From the IMG/VR virus record IMGVR_UViG_3300005524_000029, positions 1 to 20,245 of that record: a DNA stretch of 20,245 nucleotides, one strand, 5' to 3'. Source of the DNA: a virus. This document shows, piece after piece, positions 4,609 to 12,215 of the stretch; within the stretch, counting starts at the first letter, position 1; every line of letters begins with the position of its first letter. Under the pieces are notes generated by a model. It saw only the letters and a list, made by a program, of their open reading frames with translations, ran no database searches and was not told the origin of the DNA. Position numbers and translations under genes: made by a program.

Positions 4609-7014
4609 ATGGAAAACAATCAGCTCTCTTTATCCGCCGAAAAGGCCGTGCGGCTCTGGCGCGAATGGCCAGATAGCTTTGCCGCGAGAGCGAGCAATGG
4701 CAAATGGATGCCTTATCGCTGGTTGCAATATCTTAGCGATCGCATCAGCGATGGCCTAATCCATGGCGGCGGTAGGTATCTTGTCGAGGCCCCTCCGCAG
4801 CATGGTAAACTTTTGGCTCACGATACGCCGGTGCTGACCGCTGATGGCTGGAAAAAGCATGGAGAATTGCGTCCTGGCGATCTCGTTGTCCATCCTTCTG
4901 GTCGATTTATTCGTGTTCTAGCTCTTTCCCCAGATGGCTATGCAGATCACAGCGTTCAAATGACAAATGGGGAAACTTTCTTTTGCCATGGCAGACACGA
5001 ATGGACAGTTATTCGAGATCGAAAACGAGGAACGCTTCAGACGATTGAAACGCAAGAAATGGGATTATTCCATGCTTGCAATGGGAATGCTGGGCATCGC
5101 GGCTCAAGATATAGATTCCAGCTGCCGCTCTCTTGGCCTGTTATTGGAACCGAAAAAGATCTTCCCGTCGCTCCCTATGCTCTTGGAGCTTGGCTTGGCG
5201 ATGGAACTAGAGTTAAGCCAGCTATTTCTGTTTCTAAAAATGACGAGGCAATAATCCAGGGCATTATCCAATCTGGATATCGCGAGAGATCAAGGTGGGT
5301 TTATTCAAAAACCAAGGTCGTTACCGTAGCCTTTGATGGGCTATGGGATGGATTAAAGAAAGCCGGCGTTGCTAATATCAACGGAAGATTTCGTCCAAAG
5401 CTGATTCCAGATCAGTATCTGACGGCATCGATAAATCAGAGGTTAGAGCTTCTGGCTGGATTAATTGACACGGATGGTTATGCTTATTCTAAAAATGGTC
5501 GCCATGTTTTCACAACATCTGAACCAGAGCTGGCGGATTCATTTTGCGCGCTGCTCTCTTCTTTTGGATGGTCCTTTAGCAGAGTAAAAGAAAAACCAAG
5601 GCTTAGCTCTAGCGGCATTCAGGGCAAATCCGAATATTGGGTAATTGGCTTTAATCCAGATCGCCCTATCCCTTGCCGACTTTCCAGAAAGCAAGTCTAT
5701 AAGCCAACCAAAAGAAGGCGCGTTGCAATAAAATCAATCAAGAGATTAGAGATGCCAATTGCGGGCCGATGCATTCAGGTCGATAGTCCAGATGGCCTTT
5801 ATTTGGTTGGGCGAACGCTGATCCCAACGCATAATTCTGAATTCATCTCGCACTGGGTGCCAACCTGGTTCTTAAATAGATTCCCCAATAAAAAGGTCAT
5901 CTTGGCAAGCTATGCTCAGGATTATGCAACCAAATGGGGAGCAAAGGTCAGAGAAGAGCTCTCGCTTAATCCACTAGCTGCGATCCCCATGAGAATCGAT
6001 ACCAAGGCCAAGAAGCGCTTTATGACAGCTGATGGTGGTCAGATGATCACAGCTGGTATAGGCGGCCCGGTCACAGGCGAGGGCGCTGATCTGCTCATCA
6101 TCGATGATCCGTTTAAGAATTACGAGGAAGCGATGTCTGAGCGCATCCGCCAGCGCAATTGGGATTGGTGGGAATCCGTCGCACGCACGAGACTCCAGCC
6201 CGGCGCAACGGTCATTATTCTGCACACCAGATGGCATGAGGATGATCTTATTGGCAGGCTCTCAGAAGATCCGCAATGGGAGAAGATCCATCTGCCGGCG
6301 ATGGCCGAAGAGAATGACGCTATGGGGCGAAAGCCTGGCGAGGCTTTATGCCCGGAGCGCTACGATGAAAAGCACCTTGAGCAGCTAAAGCGTGATCTCA
6401 AGGAAGGATTAGTCTGGTGGGCGCTATTTCAGCAATCACCAGTGACCAAGGGCGGCAATATCATTCGCGGCGATTGGATTCAGCGCTATACCAGCCTGCC
6501 AAAAGATATTGATGAGATCGCAATCTTTGCTGATCTGACCTACGAAGAGGGAGAAGAGAACGATTATACCGTGGTTGAGGCTTGGGGACGCAAGGGAGCT
6601 GATATCTATCTCATCGCTCAGATCCGCTCGCAAATGGGCTTTGGCGACCAATGCGAGGCGATCGTACGCATGAAGGCGCTCTACCCTAAGGCTTATCATA
6701 TCGAGATCGAAAAGAAGGCCAATGGCGCAGCGGTTATCGAAACTGTAAAAAAGAAGATCCCAGGCATCTTTGCCAACAATCCAAAGACTAGCAAAGAGGC
6801 GCGCTTGCATGCCGTGGCTCCGATTTACCAGGCTAAAAACGTCTATTATCCTGATCTATCCATAGCGCCGTGGATCAAGGAGAACTTAAACGAGATCACC
6901 AAATTCCCAAGAGCAAAGCACGACGATACGGTTGACGTAGCAACAATGGCTGTTGGATATTTCGGTCAAATGGCAAGCACGCTGCAAAAGCTTGCAGCGA
7001 TGTCTAAGCGCTAG
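4609..7014 (+). CDS. terL: Terminase large subunit with in-frame intein
   Basis: This is the packaging motor: an ATPase that drives DNA into the prohead plus a nuclease that cuts the concatemer. The 801-residue precursor splices to a predicted 459 residues. ATPase: Walker A is split as PPQHGK (62-67) then Ser410 after the intein; Walker B is LLIIDD (495-500) before PFKN. RNase H-like nuclease: D642 (FADLTYEE), the Glu pair around 699-701 (HIEIEKK) and D772/D773 (KHDDTVD). C-terminal positions are precursor numbers. The ATG at 4609 has only a weak AGG nearby. The next gene starts 15 bases downstream with a GAGGAG site. Packaging activity should depend on splicing, because the Walker A Lys and Ser are 342 residues apart in the precursor. 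Confidence 0.93.
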   Translation: MENNQLSLSAEKAVRLWREWPDSFAARASNGKWMPYRWLQYLSDRISDGLIHGGGRYLVEAPPQHGKLLAHDTPVLTADGWKKHGELRPGDLVVHPSGRFIRVLALSPDGYADHSVQMTNGETFFCHGRHEWTVIRDRKRGTLQTIETQEMGLFHACNGNAGHRGSRYRFQLPLSWPVIGTEKDLPVAPYALGAWLGDGTRVKPAISVSKNDEAIIQGIIQSGYRERSRWVYSKTKVVTVAFDGLWDGLKKAGVANINGRFRPKLIPDQYLTASINQRLELLAGLIDTDGYAYSKNGRHVFTTSEPELADSFCALLSSFGWSFSRVKEKPRLSSSGIQGKSEYWVIGFNPDRPIPCRLSRKQVYKPTKRRRVAIKSIKRLEMPIAGRCIQVDSPDGLYLVGRTLIPTHNSEFISHWVPTWFLNRFPNKKVILASYAQDYATKWGAKVREELSLNPLAAIPMRIDTKAKKRFMTADGGQMITAGIGGPVTGEGADLLIIDDPFKNYEEAMSERIRQRNWDWWESVARTRLQPGATVIILHTRWHEDDLIGRLSEDPQWEKIHLPAMAEENDAMGRKPGEALCPERYDEKHLEQLKRDLKEGLVWWALFQQSPVTKGGNIIRGDWIQRYTSLPKDIDEIAIFADLTYEEGEENDYTVVEAWGRKGADIYLIAQIRSQMGFGDQCEAIVRMKALYPKAYHIEIEKKANGAAVIETVKKKIPGIFANNPKTSKEARLHAVAPIYQAKNVYYPDLSIAPWIKENLNEITKFPRAKHDDTVDVATMAVGYFGQMASTLQKLAAMSKR
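4810..5835 (+). mobile_element. Class 3-type intein with LAGLIDADG homing endonuclease, in the terL Walker A motif
   Basis: Residues 68-409 of the precursor form a self-splicing insert. The N-terminal block reads LLAHDTPVLTADGW, with Leu68 where most inteins have Cys or Ser. Class 3 inteins, known from phage proteins, lack that nucleophile and instead carry Trp (block B), Cys (block F) and Thr (block G). Here these are W132 (RHEWTV), C388 (GRCIQVD) and T407 (IPTHN), with terminal His408-Asn409 and Ser410 as the +1 residue. The endonuclease core has two LAGLIDADG motifs, LGAWLGDG (192-199) and LAGLIDTDG (282-290), with both Asp kept (D198, D289), so homing may be active. By eye GATC occurs 8 times in 1,026 bases here against 17 in the following 1,179 bases of terL, a sign of separate ancestry. 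Confidence 0.9.
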
Positions 7015-7029
7015 TATTCTGAGGAGAAC

Positions 7030-9381
7030 ATGGCTAAAATTACGCCCATCAGAAAAAGTCTCAGCTCTCATCGCGGTCCTATCGAAAGAAATCAAAAGCG
7101 CAAAGATGGATGGTCAAACCTAATCACAAGCCTTGGCACGGGCGCTGATAAGAGATTAGCATCGCAGCTTCTCTGGGAGAATCATGATCCAGAGTTCTTT
7201 GAGCAGATGTATGCTGGAGGCGGGATTCCCGCGCGAATCGTCGATATCTTGCCAGAGGAGTGTCTTCGCCATTGGATTGAATGGTCAAACGTTGACAAAA
7301 AAGAGCAAGAGCGCAGAAATGAGCTCTGCGAGCAGCTTGATGTTCGTGGCTCGCTTTTAAAAGCTTGGAAATGGGGCAGAGCTTATGGCGGCGGATTATT
7401 GCACATCGTTACTGACACCGCAGATCCAGCATCACCACTACGCATTGGAGAGCGCGTCATTGGTTTGCGTGATCTTAGCCGTTGGGATGTTCGTATTCTT
7501 ACTACGGATATTGAGTTCGACTTTGGGAGCCCAAACTGGGGACAGCCAAGAATCTATTACCTAAACGTCCAGATGGGGAGCCAATACAAGGGCTATCCGA
7601 TCCATTGGACTAGAATGCTAAGGTTTGATGGCCAACTTGTTCCACGTAGAACATATATCCGAAACGGCTATTGGCATGATTCGATCTTAAATCGCCTTTA
7701 CAACGCTATTAGGAATTATGAGACGAGCAACGACGCTGCGGCGGCGTGCTTGCAAGATTTCAATGTCGATGTTTTTAAGATGAAAAACCTAGCCAATCTC
7801 ATGGGCGCCGGCAACGAAGAGGTCGTAAGATCTCGCATCGAGATGCTCGAGTATTGCAAATCCACGCTTAATGCGATGCTCATTGATGCCGATGAGGAGG
7901 ATTACGAGAATAAGGCAAGGCAAATGCAAGGCGTTGCCGAGCTCTTAATCCATCAAGCAAATAGGCTCGTCGCTGATACGGATATCCCGCATACCAAGCT
8001 CTTAGGGGAATCGCCTGATGGATCAAATGCAACGGGCAATTCAACCTCTCAGCAGTGGTACAACTTTGTCGGCACAGAGCAGGAGAATTATCTTAAGCCA
8101 AAGCTTAAGCGCTTATTCTCGATGCTCTTTCCTGATGCCAAAGAGATTAGCTTTAAATTCAGAAGCCTTAGAGTGCTCGATGATACTGAGAAAGCGGATC
8201 TTAGGCTTAAGGTCGCTCAAACCGATCAGATCTATATCGAGCAAGGCGTGCTTGATAAATCAGAGGTCGCCGAATCTAGGTTTGGCGGCGATGAATATTC
8301 GATTGAGACCACGATCGATAAAGAGGCAAGAGAATCTGGCGAGCTTATCCCTGGCCAGCAGGAAATCGAAGGAAATGAGAGCGAAGAGGAAGAAAAAGAG
8401 CCAGACGAGGGAGATGGCGGAAAAGAGCCCAAAAATGATGCAGAGCCCTTTAATACCAGCGGCAATCAGCCGCCAGAGGGCAGATCTGAGCTCATCATGG
8501 AGCCAAGGCCATCTGAGCCAGAGCCTGGCCAAGATATGCGCGGGCACGAAGGTCGTGGTGGCGATATCTCTGGGCGCGAGCCTGAGCTAAATCCTAAGCC
8601 TAATGGCAAGGGCGTTGAGGGCCAAGGCATAGGCGAGCTATTTGAGGGCACAGGCAGACCAAGCACGGAGTTTGATCTACGCAATGAGCAAGGCCCTGGC
8701 GGATCAAAGCCCATTGAAAAGACGTTTATAAGCCAGACGATGAGCGAGCCTATGCGAGATCCGCGAACCGATCCGCATATCAAAGGCCCTGGAATTCCTA
8801 ATAAGCCTAGAACCGTATTGCCGACCAGGGGCACAGGCATCATGGCGCCAAGCGGATTTGATTTTGAGAAAGATGCCGGCAAAGAAGGCGCGCAGCGCGA
8901 GGGTGAGCAAATCGCCGCATCACCAGGGTCAGCTTATGCCTACGATAAAGAGGATCTAGATGAGGCGCCGGCAAAGAAGGCCAGAGCGGCAACGATTATC
9001 GTTCGCAAGGGCGATAAATTCCTGATGGGCAAAACTAATAAAGATGGCAGCTGGACATTGCCAGGCGGGCATATCGAAGATGGCGAATCCGCTCACCAGG
9101 GCGCGATCCGCGAGCTCACGGAAGAGACCGGCCTTAAAGCGCAAAAGCTTAAATGGCTTGGGACAAGGCTTGTTGAGAGCCGCGCTGGACAGCCGGTTGA
9201 GGTTGCCATCTATGAGCACAACGCTGATGCGGGATCTAGGCCAAGCGGAAAGAATGACCCAGATAAAGAGGTCGGCAAATGGCAATGGTTTGATTCTAAA
9301 AAGCCATTGGATGCAGAGGTGCTTGGGAATCTAAAGCACGCCTACAATGTCGCTCTTGATCACATGGGCTTGCTCAAATGA
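7030..9381 (+). CDS. DUF1073-type portal protein fused to a C-terminal Nudix hydrolase domain (783 aa)
   Basis: Residues 1 to about 440 match the DUF1073/phage portal family (for example YAGGGIPARIVDILPEE, WGRAYGGGLLHI, and LLGESPDGSNATGNSTSQQWY before the long clip helices). This is the ring through which DNA enters; its place between terL and the Mu F-like gene fits. Residues about 440-640 are a Glu/Gly/Pro-rich, probably disordered linker. Residues about 652-783 are a Nudix domain with a perfect box: G680, E686, R694-E695-L696, E698-E699, G701-L702. Nudix enzymes cleave nucleoside diphosphates linked to another group; the substrate here is unknown. The frame is unbroken and there is no stop or internal ribosome site that I can point to in the linker. 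GAGGAGAAC precedes the ATG. Some databases label DUF1073 proteins 'Acb1-like'; the context here is portal. Confidence 0.88.
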   Translation: MAKITPIRKSLSSHRGPIERNQKRKDGWSNLITSLGTGADKRLASQLLWENHDPEFFEQMYAGGGIPARIVDILPEECLRHWIEWSNVDKKEQERRNELCEQLDVRGSLLKAWKWGRAYGGGLLHIVTDTADPASPLRIGERVIGLRDLSRWDVRILTTDIEFDFGSPNWGQPRIYYLNVQMGSQYKGYPIHWTRMLRFDGQLVPRRTYIRNGYWHDSILNRLYNAIRNYETSNDAAAACLQDFNVDVFKMKNLANLMGAGNEEVVRSRIEMLEYCKSTLNAMLIDADEEDYENKARQMQGVAELLIHQANRLVADTDIPHTKLLGESPDGSNATGNSTSQQWYNFVGTEQENYLKPKLKRLFSMLFPDAKEISFKFRSLRVLDDTEKADLRLKVAQTDQIYIEQGVLDKSEVAESRFGGDEYSIETTIDKEARESGELIPGQQEIEGNESEEEEKEPDEGDGGKEPKNDAEPFNTSGNQPPEGRSELIMEPRPSEPEPGQDMRGHEGRGGDISGREPELNPKPNGKGVEGQGIGELFEGTGRPSTEFDLRNEQGPGGSKPIEKTFISQTMSEPMRDPRTDPHIKGPGIPNKPRTVLPTRGTGIMAPSGFDFEKDAGKEGAQREGEQIAASPGSAYAYDKEDLDEAPAKKARAATIIVRKGDKFLMGKTNKDGSWTLPGGHIEDGESAHQGAIRELTEETGLKAQKLKWLGTRLVESRAGQPVEVAIYEHNADAGSRPSGKNDPDKEVGKWQWFDSKKPLDAEVLGNLKHAYNVALDHMGLLK

Positions 9382-9461
9382 GCGATATGGATTTCTTTTT
9401 GATCCTGGTCGCAGCTTTCGGCGTGCTGATTATTCTCTTTGAGAAGGGCATTGATAATTGA
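9378..9461 (+). CDS. 27-residue single-span membrane peptide
   Basis: ATG at 9378 overlaps the portal stop (ATGA) and opens 27 codons: a short acidic start (MSDMDFF), about 16 hydrophobic residues (LILVAAFGVLIILF) and a charged end (EKGIDN). Its stop overlaps the TTG start of the Mu F-like gene (TTGA), so the frame sits neatly in the coupling chain between two head genes. The tight packing and the membrane-span composition argue for a real gene; the role is unknown. It could also serve only to couple translation. Confidence 0.45.
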   Translation: MSDMDFFLILVAAFGVLIILFEKGIDN

Positions 9462-10327
9462 AGATCAGCCAAAAAAGGTTGCCAGAGGCAACCGCTCCAG
9501 ATTCAGCAGAGCGAGAGTATCTTAAGCTGCTCTCAAAATACTCGAAAGCGTATATCGAGCTAATGAGAAAAGAGCTCGATGCGGTTATACCAAAGCTCAA
9601 AAAAACAGCAGGATCTGAAATCCCGCGAGCTGATAGTATCAGGATGGATGAGAATATCGCGGCACGGATAGGAAAGATCTTTGATCGCATTAATAAGCGC
9701 CTAGAGGAGATGTTCCCTAACCCGCTTCTTCGCAAATGGGCATCAAGCATGATCGGCGATGTGAATCGCAATGCCAAAAAGAATACCAAATCACAGCTTA
9801 ATGCCGGTGCGCGAAAGGGCGAGGAGACGCCTGATTTTGAGCCGCTCATGCATGATAAGAAGCTCTCTCCCTATTTTCAGAACATTGTTGATCAAAACGT
9901 ATCGCTAATCAGATCTATCCCTGGGCTTAAGATGGAAGCCTTTAAAAATCAGCTCGTATCGATGATCACAAATGACGCAACGCAAGCAGAGATTAGAGAT
10001 GCTATCCAGAATAATTTCGCTGTTTCGCGCGACCGCGCAGCGCTTATCGCTAGGGATCAGGTCGGAAAGCTAAACGGAGCGCTTAATAAATACCGACAGC
10101 AGCAGCTTGGAGGCAAGCGCTATATCTGGAGAACCTCAAAAGATAGCAAGGTTCGCCGCCCTCGAGCAGGAAAGCGCGGGCCAGACCATTTCCATTTAGA
10201 AGGAAAAGTGTTTTATTGGTCAAAGCCGCCAGTGGTTGATACCAGAACAGGCAGACGCGCGAATCCCGGAGAGGATTTCCAATGCCGCTGCTGGGCGGAG
10301 ATGGTTATGGAGGATGTCTTAGGATGA
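9458..10327 (+). CDS. Phage Mu F-like head morphogenesis protein (289 aa)
   Basis: The C-terminal third is the Mu F domain (PF04233-type): RAALIARDQVGKLNGALNKY, then RYIWRTSKDSKVRR, an H-x-x-L-x-G segment (FHLEGKVFYW) and the PGEDFQCRCWAEMV end with paired Cys. In this family the domain sits in minor head proteins that work next to the portal. The N-terminal two-thirds are helical and charged. TTG at 9458 is chosen because GAGAAGGG (9441-9448) precedes it at good spacing and the start overlaps the previous stop. The gene ends in an ATGA overlap with the HTH gene. Confidence 0.88.
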   Translation: MKISQKRLPEATAPDSAEREYLKLLSKYSKAYIELMRKELDAVIPKLKKTAGSEIPRADSIRMDENIAARIGKIFDRINKRLEEMFPNPLLRKWASSMIGDVNRNAKKNTKSQLNAGARKGEETPDFEPLMHDKKLSPYFQNIVDQNVSLIRSIPGLKMEAFKNQLVSMITNDATQAEIRDAIQNNFAVSRDRAALIARDQVGKLNGALNKYRQQQLGGKRYIWRTSKDSKVRRPRAGKRGPDHFHLEGKVFYWSKPPVVDTRTGRRANPGEDFQCRCWAEMVMEDVLG

Positions 10328-10524
10328 GATTATTAGACAGGATTCATCGGAAATGGCTTATCTGGGCTCTTAAGAGAACCTATGGGAATAAGACCCGCGC
10401 TGCAAAGCTTCTTGGGATATCGGTTAGAACGCTTCGGATTTGGGAAATAAAATTCGGATTGCGCCATGAGCAGCTGCCTAGCAGAAAAGACGCTTGTGCT
10501 GGAACTGGCGCGATGTCAAACTGA
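10324..10524 (+). CDS. Fis-type helix-turn-helix protein (66 aa)
   Basis: Residues about 10-42 (LIWALKRTYGNKTRAAKLLG followed by ISVRTLRIWEIKFGL) are a clear Fis/HTH_8 motif, the C-terminal DNA-binding helix pair of Fis and NtrC-type activators: Asn-Lys-Thr, Ala-Ala-x-x-Leu-Gly-Ile and Arg-Thr-Leu are all kept. The rest is a short polar tail. ATG 10324 overlaps the Mu F-like stop (ATGA). Its own stop touches a 14-bp palindrome at 10524-10537 that could be its binding site (inference). A lone DNA-binding module inside a structural operon suggests regulation of the head genes or a DNA-bound virion role. Confidence 0.8.
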   Translation: MRLLDRIHRKWLIWALKRTYGNKTRAAKLLGISVRTLRIWEIKFGLRHEQLPSRKDACAGTGAMSN

Positions 10525-10537
10525 TGGTCTAGACCAT
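10524..10537. promoter_or_regulatory. 14-bp perfect palindrome between HTH and protease genes
   Basis: ATGGTCTAGACCAT spans the last base of the HTH gene stop and the first two bases of the next start codon. It takes the place where a Shine-Dalgarno would be; none is visible. Candidate operator for the adjacent Fis-type protein, or a small hairpin acting on translation. Confidence 0.45.
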
Positions 10538-12188
10538 GGCAAATAAAAATCCCAAGCAGCGCAGATACGATATCGGAGAGCTAAGGCAGGCATCGCGCAC
10601 GCCACAGGGATTTCTTAAAATCCCAGGATTTGCCACACGCACAGGCGTTTTTCCCTATCTCGATGCCAACGGCAAGACAAGGCGCGAGCTAAGACATCCA
10701 GACGACGTCTTTGATCCAGCCTCAATGGAAACGCTTAAATACGCTCCAGTCACCATCGAGCATCCGCCTGAGATGCTTAATCCTGAGAACGTCAGCCAAT
10801 ACAGCGTAGGACATACGACTGAGCGCGTCGAAAAGATTGAGGAGAAGCTTGATACCGATCTGATCGTCGAGGATCAAGCAGGCATTGATGCCATTGAGAA
10901 GGATGGCATCAGAGAGCTTAGCTGTGGGTATGAGGCTGATATCGTCGAAGAAGATGGGGTTTACAACGGTGCTCCGTATGATTACCGTCAAATTAATATC
11001 CGCTACAATCACCTTGCGATGGTAAAAAGAGGAAGAGCTGGACCGGAGATACGATTGCGGTTAGACTCAAAGGATGCGGTCATGCAACCAGATGAGATTT
11101 CAAAACCAGGACGCGCGGAATTTTCGCAAGAATCTGGCGCAAACTCAGATGGTGATGATGAATCGCAAGCAAATATTGTGGGGGAGCCAAAAAGCAAGAA
11201 GCTCGTCGTCAGCGGTCGAGAGATAGAGCTTCCTTCTGATGTCGCCGATACGATTCAAGATCTAATCGATCGGTACGATGAAATGCGATCGAAACTTTCA
11301 ATCTTGGAGGAAAATGTGAAAACAAAACGATCTGACAATAAAGATGTCGATATCAACCAGAAGGGCGTATCTCCGCAAGTCAAAGTGGAACAGCAAAGCC
11401 CAGATGGCCGCAGTGCCGGCGGTAAAGATGCTGCCGCTGGGAAAGTTGCCCCTGGATCTAGCAAGCCTCATCCTGATGCCGAAGAGGAAATGGATGAAGA
11501 CGCGCGTGGCGTCGTTGGTGGCGAGCATTCCAATAGCCGCAAAGAGGGCGGAAAAGAGCTTGCTGACGATGATGAGCAAGAGGAAAAGCATGGCGACGAC
11601 GAGGAAGAAAAAGAAGAAAAGAAAGAGGATTACGAGGCTGGTGCAGGAAGCGGTGCGGGCGGAGCAGCGCTCTCCCCTGTTGATCAGCTCAAGAAGGATC
11701 TCGACGAGGCACGCAAAAAAGTCGACTCTCTTCAAGGCAAGCTCGATGCTTATGCGGCTGAGAGCATGGGTAAGGATGAAAAGCGCGGCGATAGCAAGGA
11801 TTTTTCTCAGCGCGTTCGCGCCAGGGTTATTCTTGAGCGCCAAGCAGAAAAGCTCGTGCCGTTTGAGGTCGCTAAGAAATTCGATTCGATGAGCGACGAT
11901 CAGATCCGCAAGGCTGTTATCAAGCACCATAGCCCGAAGGCTGAGCTTGATGGCAAATCCACGGTTTATCTGCAGAGCAGATTTGATCATCTCTGCGAGA
12001 GCCTTGAGGATGAGGATGGTTCAACGTCGCTTCGCGCGGAGGCTGGACGTCGGATGCTTGGCATTCGCACGGATAGCGATGAGCGCGAGGATGGCGCTGA
12101 AGAGGTTGATCCGAACCAGGCTCGCTTGAAGATGATTCAATCGAGCAGGGACTTCTACAAATCGGATCTGTCGGCACGGAAGAAGTAA
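10536..12188 (+). CDS. DUF2213-type prohead protease with C-terminal scaffold (550 aa)
   Basis: Residues 1 to about 175 match DUF2213 proteins, taken to be prohead proteases that mature the capsid shell. Candidate active-site residues are H76 (TIEHPP) and S129 (ELSCGYEAD), with a conserved YNHLAMVKRGRAG block (H159). These assignments are inferred by analogy with herpesvirus-like prohead proteases. Residues about 190-380 are acidic and low in complexity; about 385-410 form a coiled coil (KKDLDEARKKVDSLQGKLD); the end is helical. This is the shape of a protease-scaffold fusion. An internal GTG at 11316 with a strong ribosome site should give a separate scaffold. ATG 10536 has no Shine-Dalgarno, so initiation is probably coupled to the HTH gene. 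Confidence 0.85.
   Translation: MANKNPKQRRYDIGELRQASRTPQGFLKIPGFATRTGVFPYLDANGKTRRELRHPDDVFDPASMETLKYAPVTIEHPPEMLNPENVSQYSVGHTTERVEKIEEKLDTDLIVEDQAGIDAIEKDGIRELSCGYEADIVEEDGVYNGAPYDYRQINIRYNHLAMVKRGRAGPEIRLRLDSKDAVMQPDEISKPGRAEFSQESGANSDGDDESQANIVGEPKSKKLVVSGREIELPSDVADTIQDLIDRYDEMRSKLSILEENVKTKRSDNKDVDINQKGVSPQVKVEQQSPDGRSAGGKDAAAGKVAPGSSKPHPDAEEEMDEDARGVVGGEHSNSRKEGGKELADDDEQEEKHGDDEEEKEEKKEDYEAGAGSGAGGAALSPVDQLKKDLDEARKKVDSLQGKLDAYAAESMGKDEKRGDSKDFSQRVRARVILERQAEKLVPFEVAKKFDSMSDDQIRKAVIKHHSPKAELDGKSTVYLQSRFDHLCESLEDEDGSTSLRAEAGRRMLGIRTDSDEREDGAEEVDPNQARLKMIQSSRDFYKSDLSARKK
11306..11310 (+). promoter_or_regulatory. Internal Shine-Dalgarno for a nested scaffold
   Basis: A perfect GGAGG lies inside the protease-scaffold gene, 5 bases before an in-frame GTG at 11316. 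It decides the nested start described in the next entry. Confidence 0.55.
11316..12188 (+). CDS. Putative nested capsid scaffold from an internal in-frame start (290 aa)
   Basis: GTG 11316 (residue 261 of the full protein) lies 5 bases after GGAGG. Starting there gives a product with only the acidic, coiled-coil and helical parts, that is a protease-free scaffold. This repeats the logic of lambda C/Nu3, where the scaffold is made from an internal start in the protease gene and shares its C-terminus. The first residues (KTKRSDNKDVDIN) are basic and the boundary lies well past the protease domain. It is not proven that it is used; the GGAGG could be chance. Confidence 0.55.
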   Translation: MKTKRSDNKDVDINQKGVSPQVKVEQQSPDGRSAGGKDAAAGKVAPGSSKPHPDAEEEMDEDARGVVGGEHSNSRKEGGKELADDDEQEEKHGDDEEEKEEKKEDYEAGAGSGAGGAALSPVDQLKKDLDEARKKVDSLQGKLDAYAAESMGKDEKRGDSKDFSQRVRARVILERQAEKLVPFEVAKKFDSMSDDQIRKAVIKHHSPKAELDGKSTVYLQSRFDHLCESLEDEDGSTSLRAEAGRRMLGIRTDSDEREDGAEEVDPNQARLKMIQSSRDFYKSDLSARKK

Positions 12189-12215
12189 TAAATTATTCAA
12201 GGAAAGGGATAAAAA

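Noticed and set aside
7030-8350. Anti-CBASS Acb1 function for the DUF1073-type protein
   Set aside because: Database names link DUF1073 to Acb1, but the place between terL and the Mu F-like gene and the length of the domain fit a portal. No paired HxT active-site motifs could be recognised with confidence.
8018-8590. 190-codon plus-strand frame inside the portal-Nudix gene
   Set aside because: It overlaps the portal in another frame. Its Ser/Leu/Lys-rich product has no domain and the portal frame is clearly the coding one.
11298-11990. Long minus-strand open frame (230 codons)
   Set aside because: It lies wholly opposite the protease-scaffold gene, whose acidic low-complexity codons read as long open frames on the other strand. 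It has no ribosome site and no recognisable domain.
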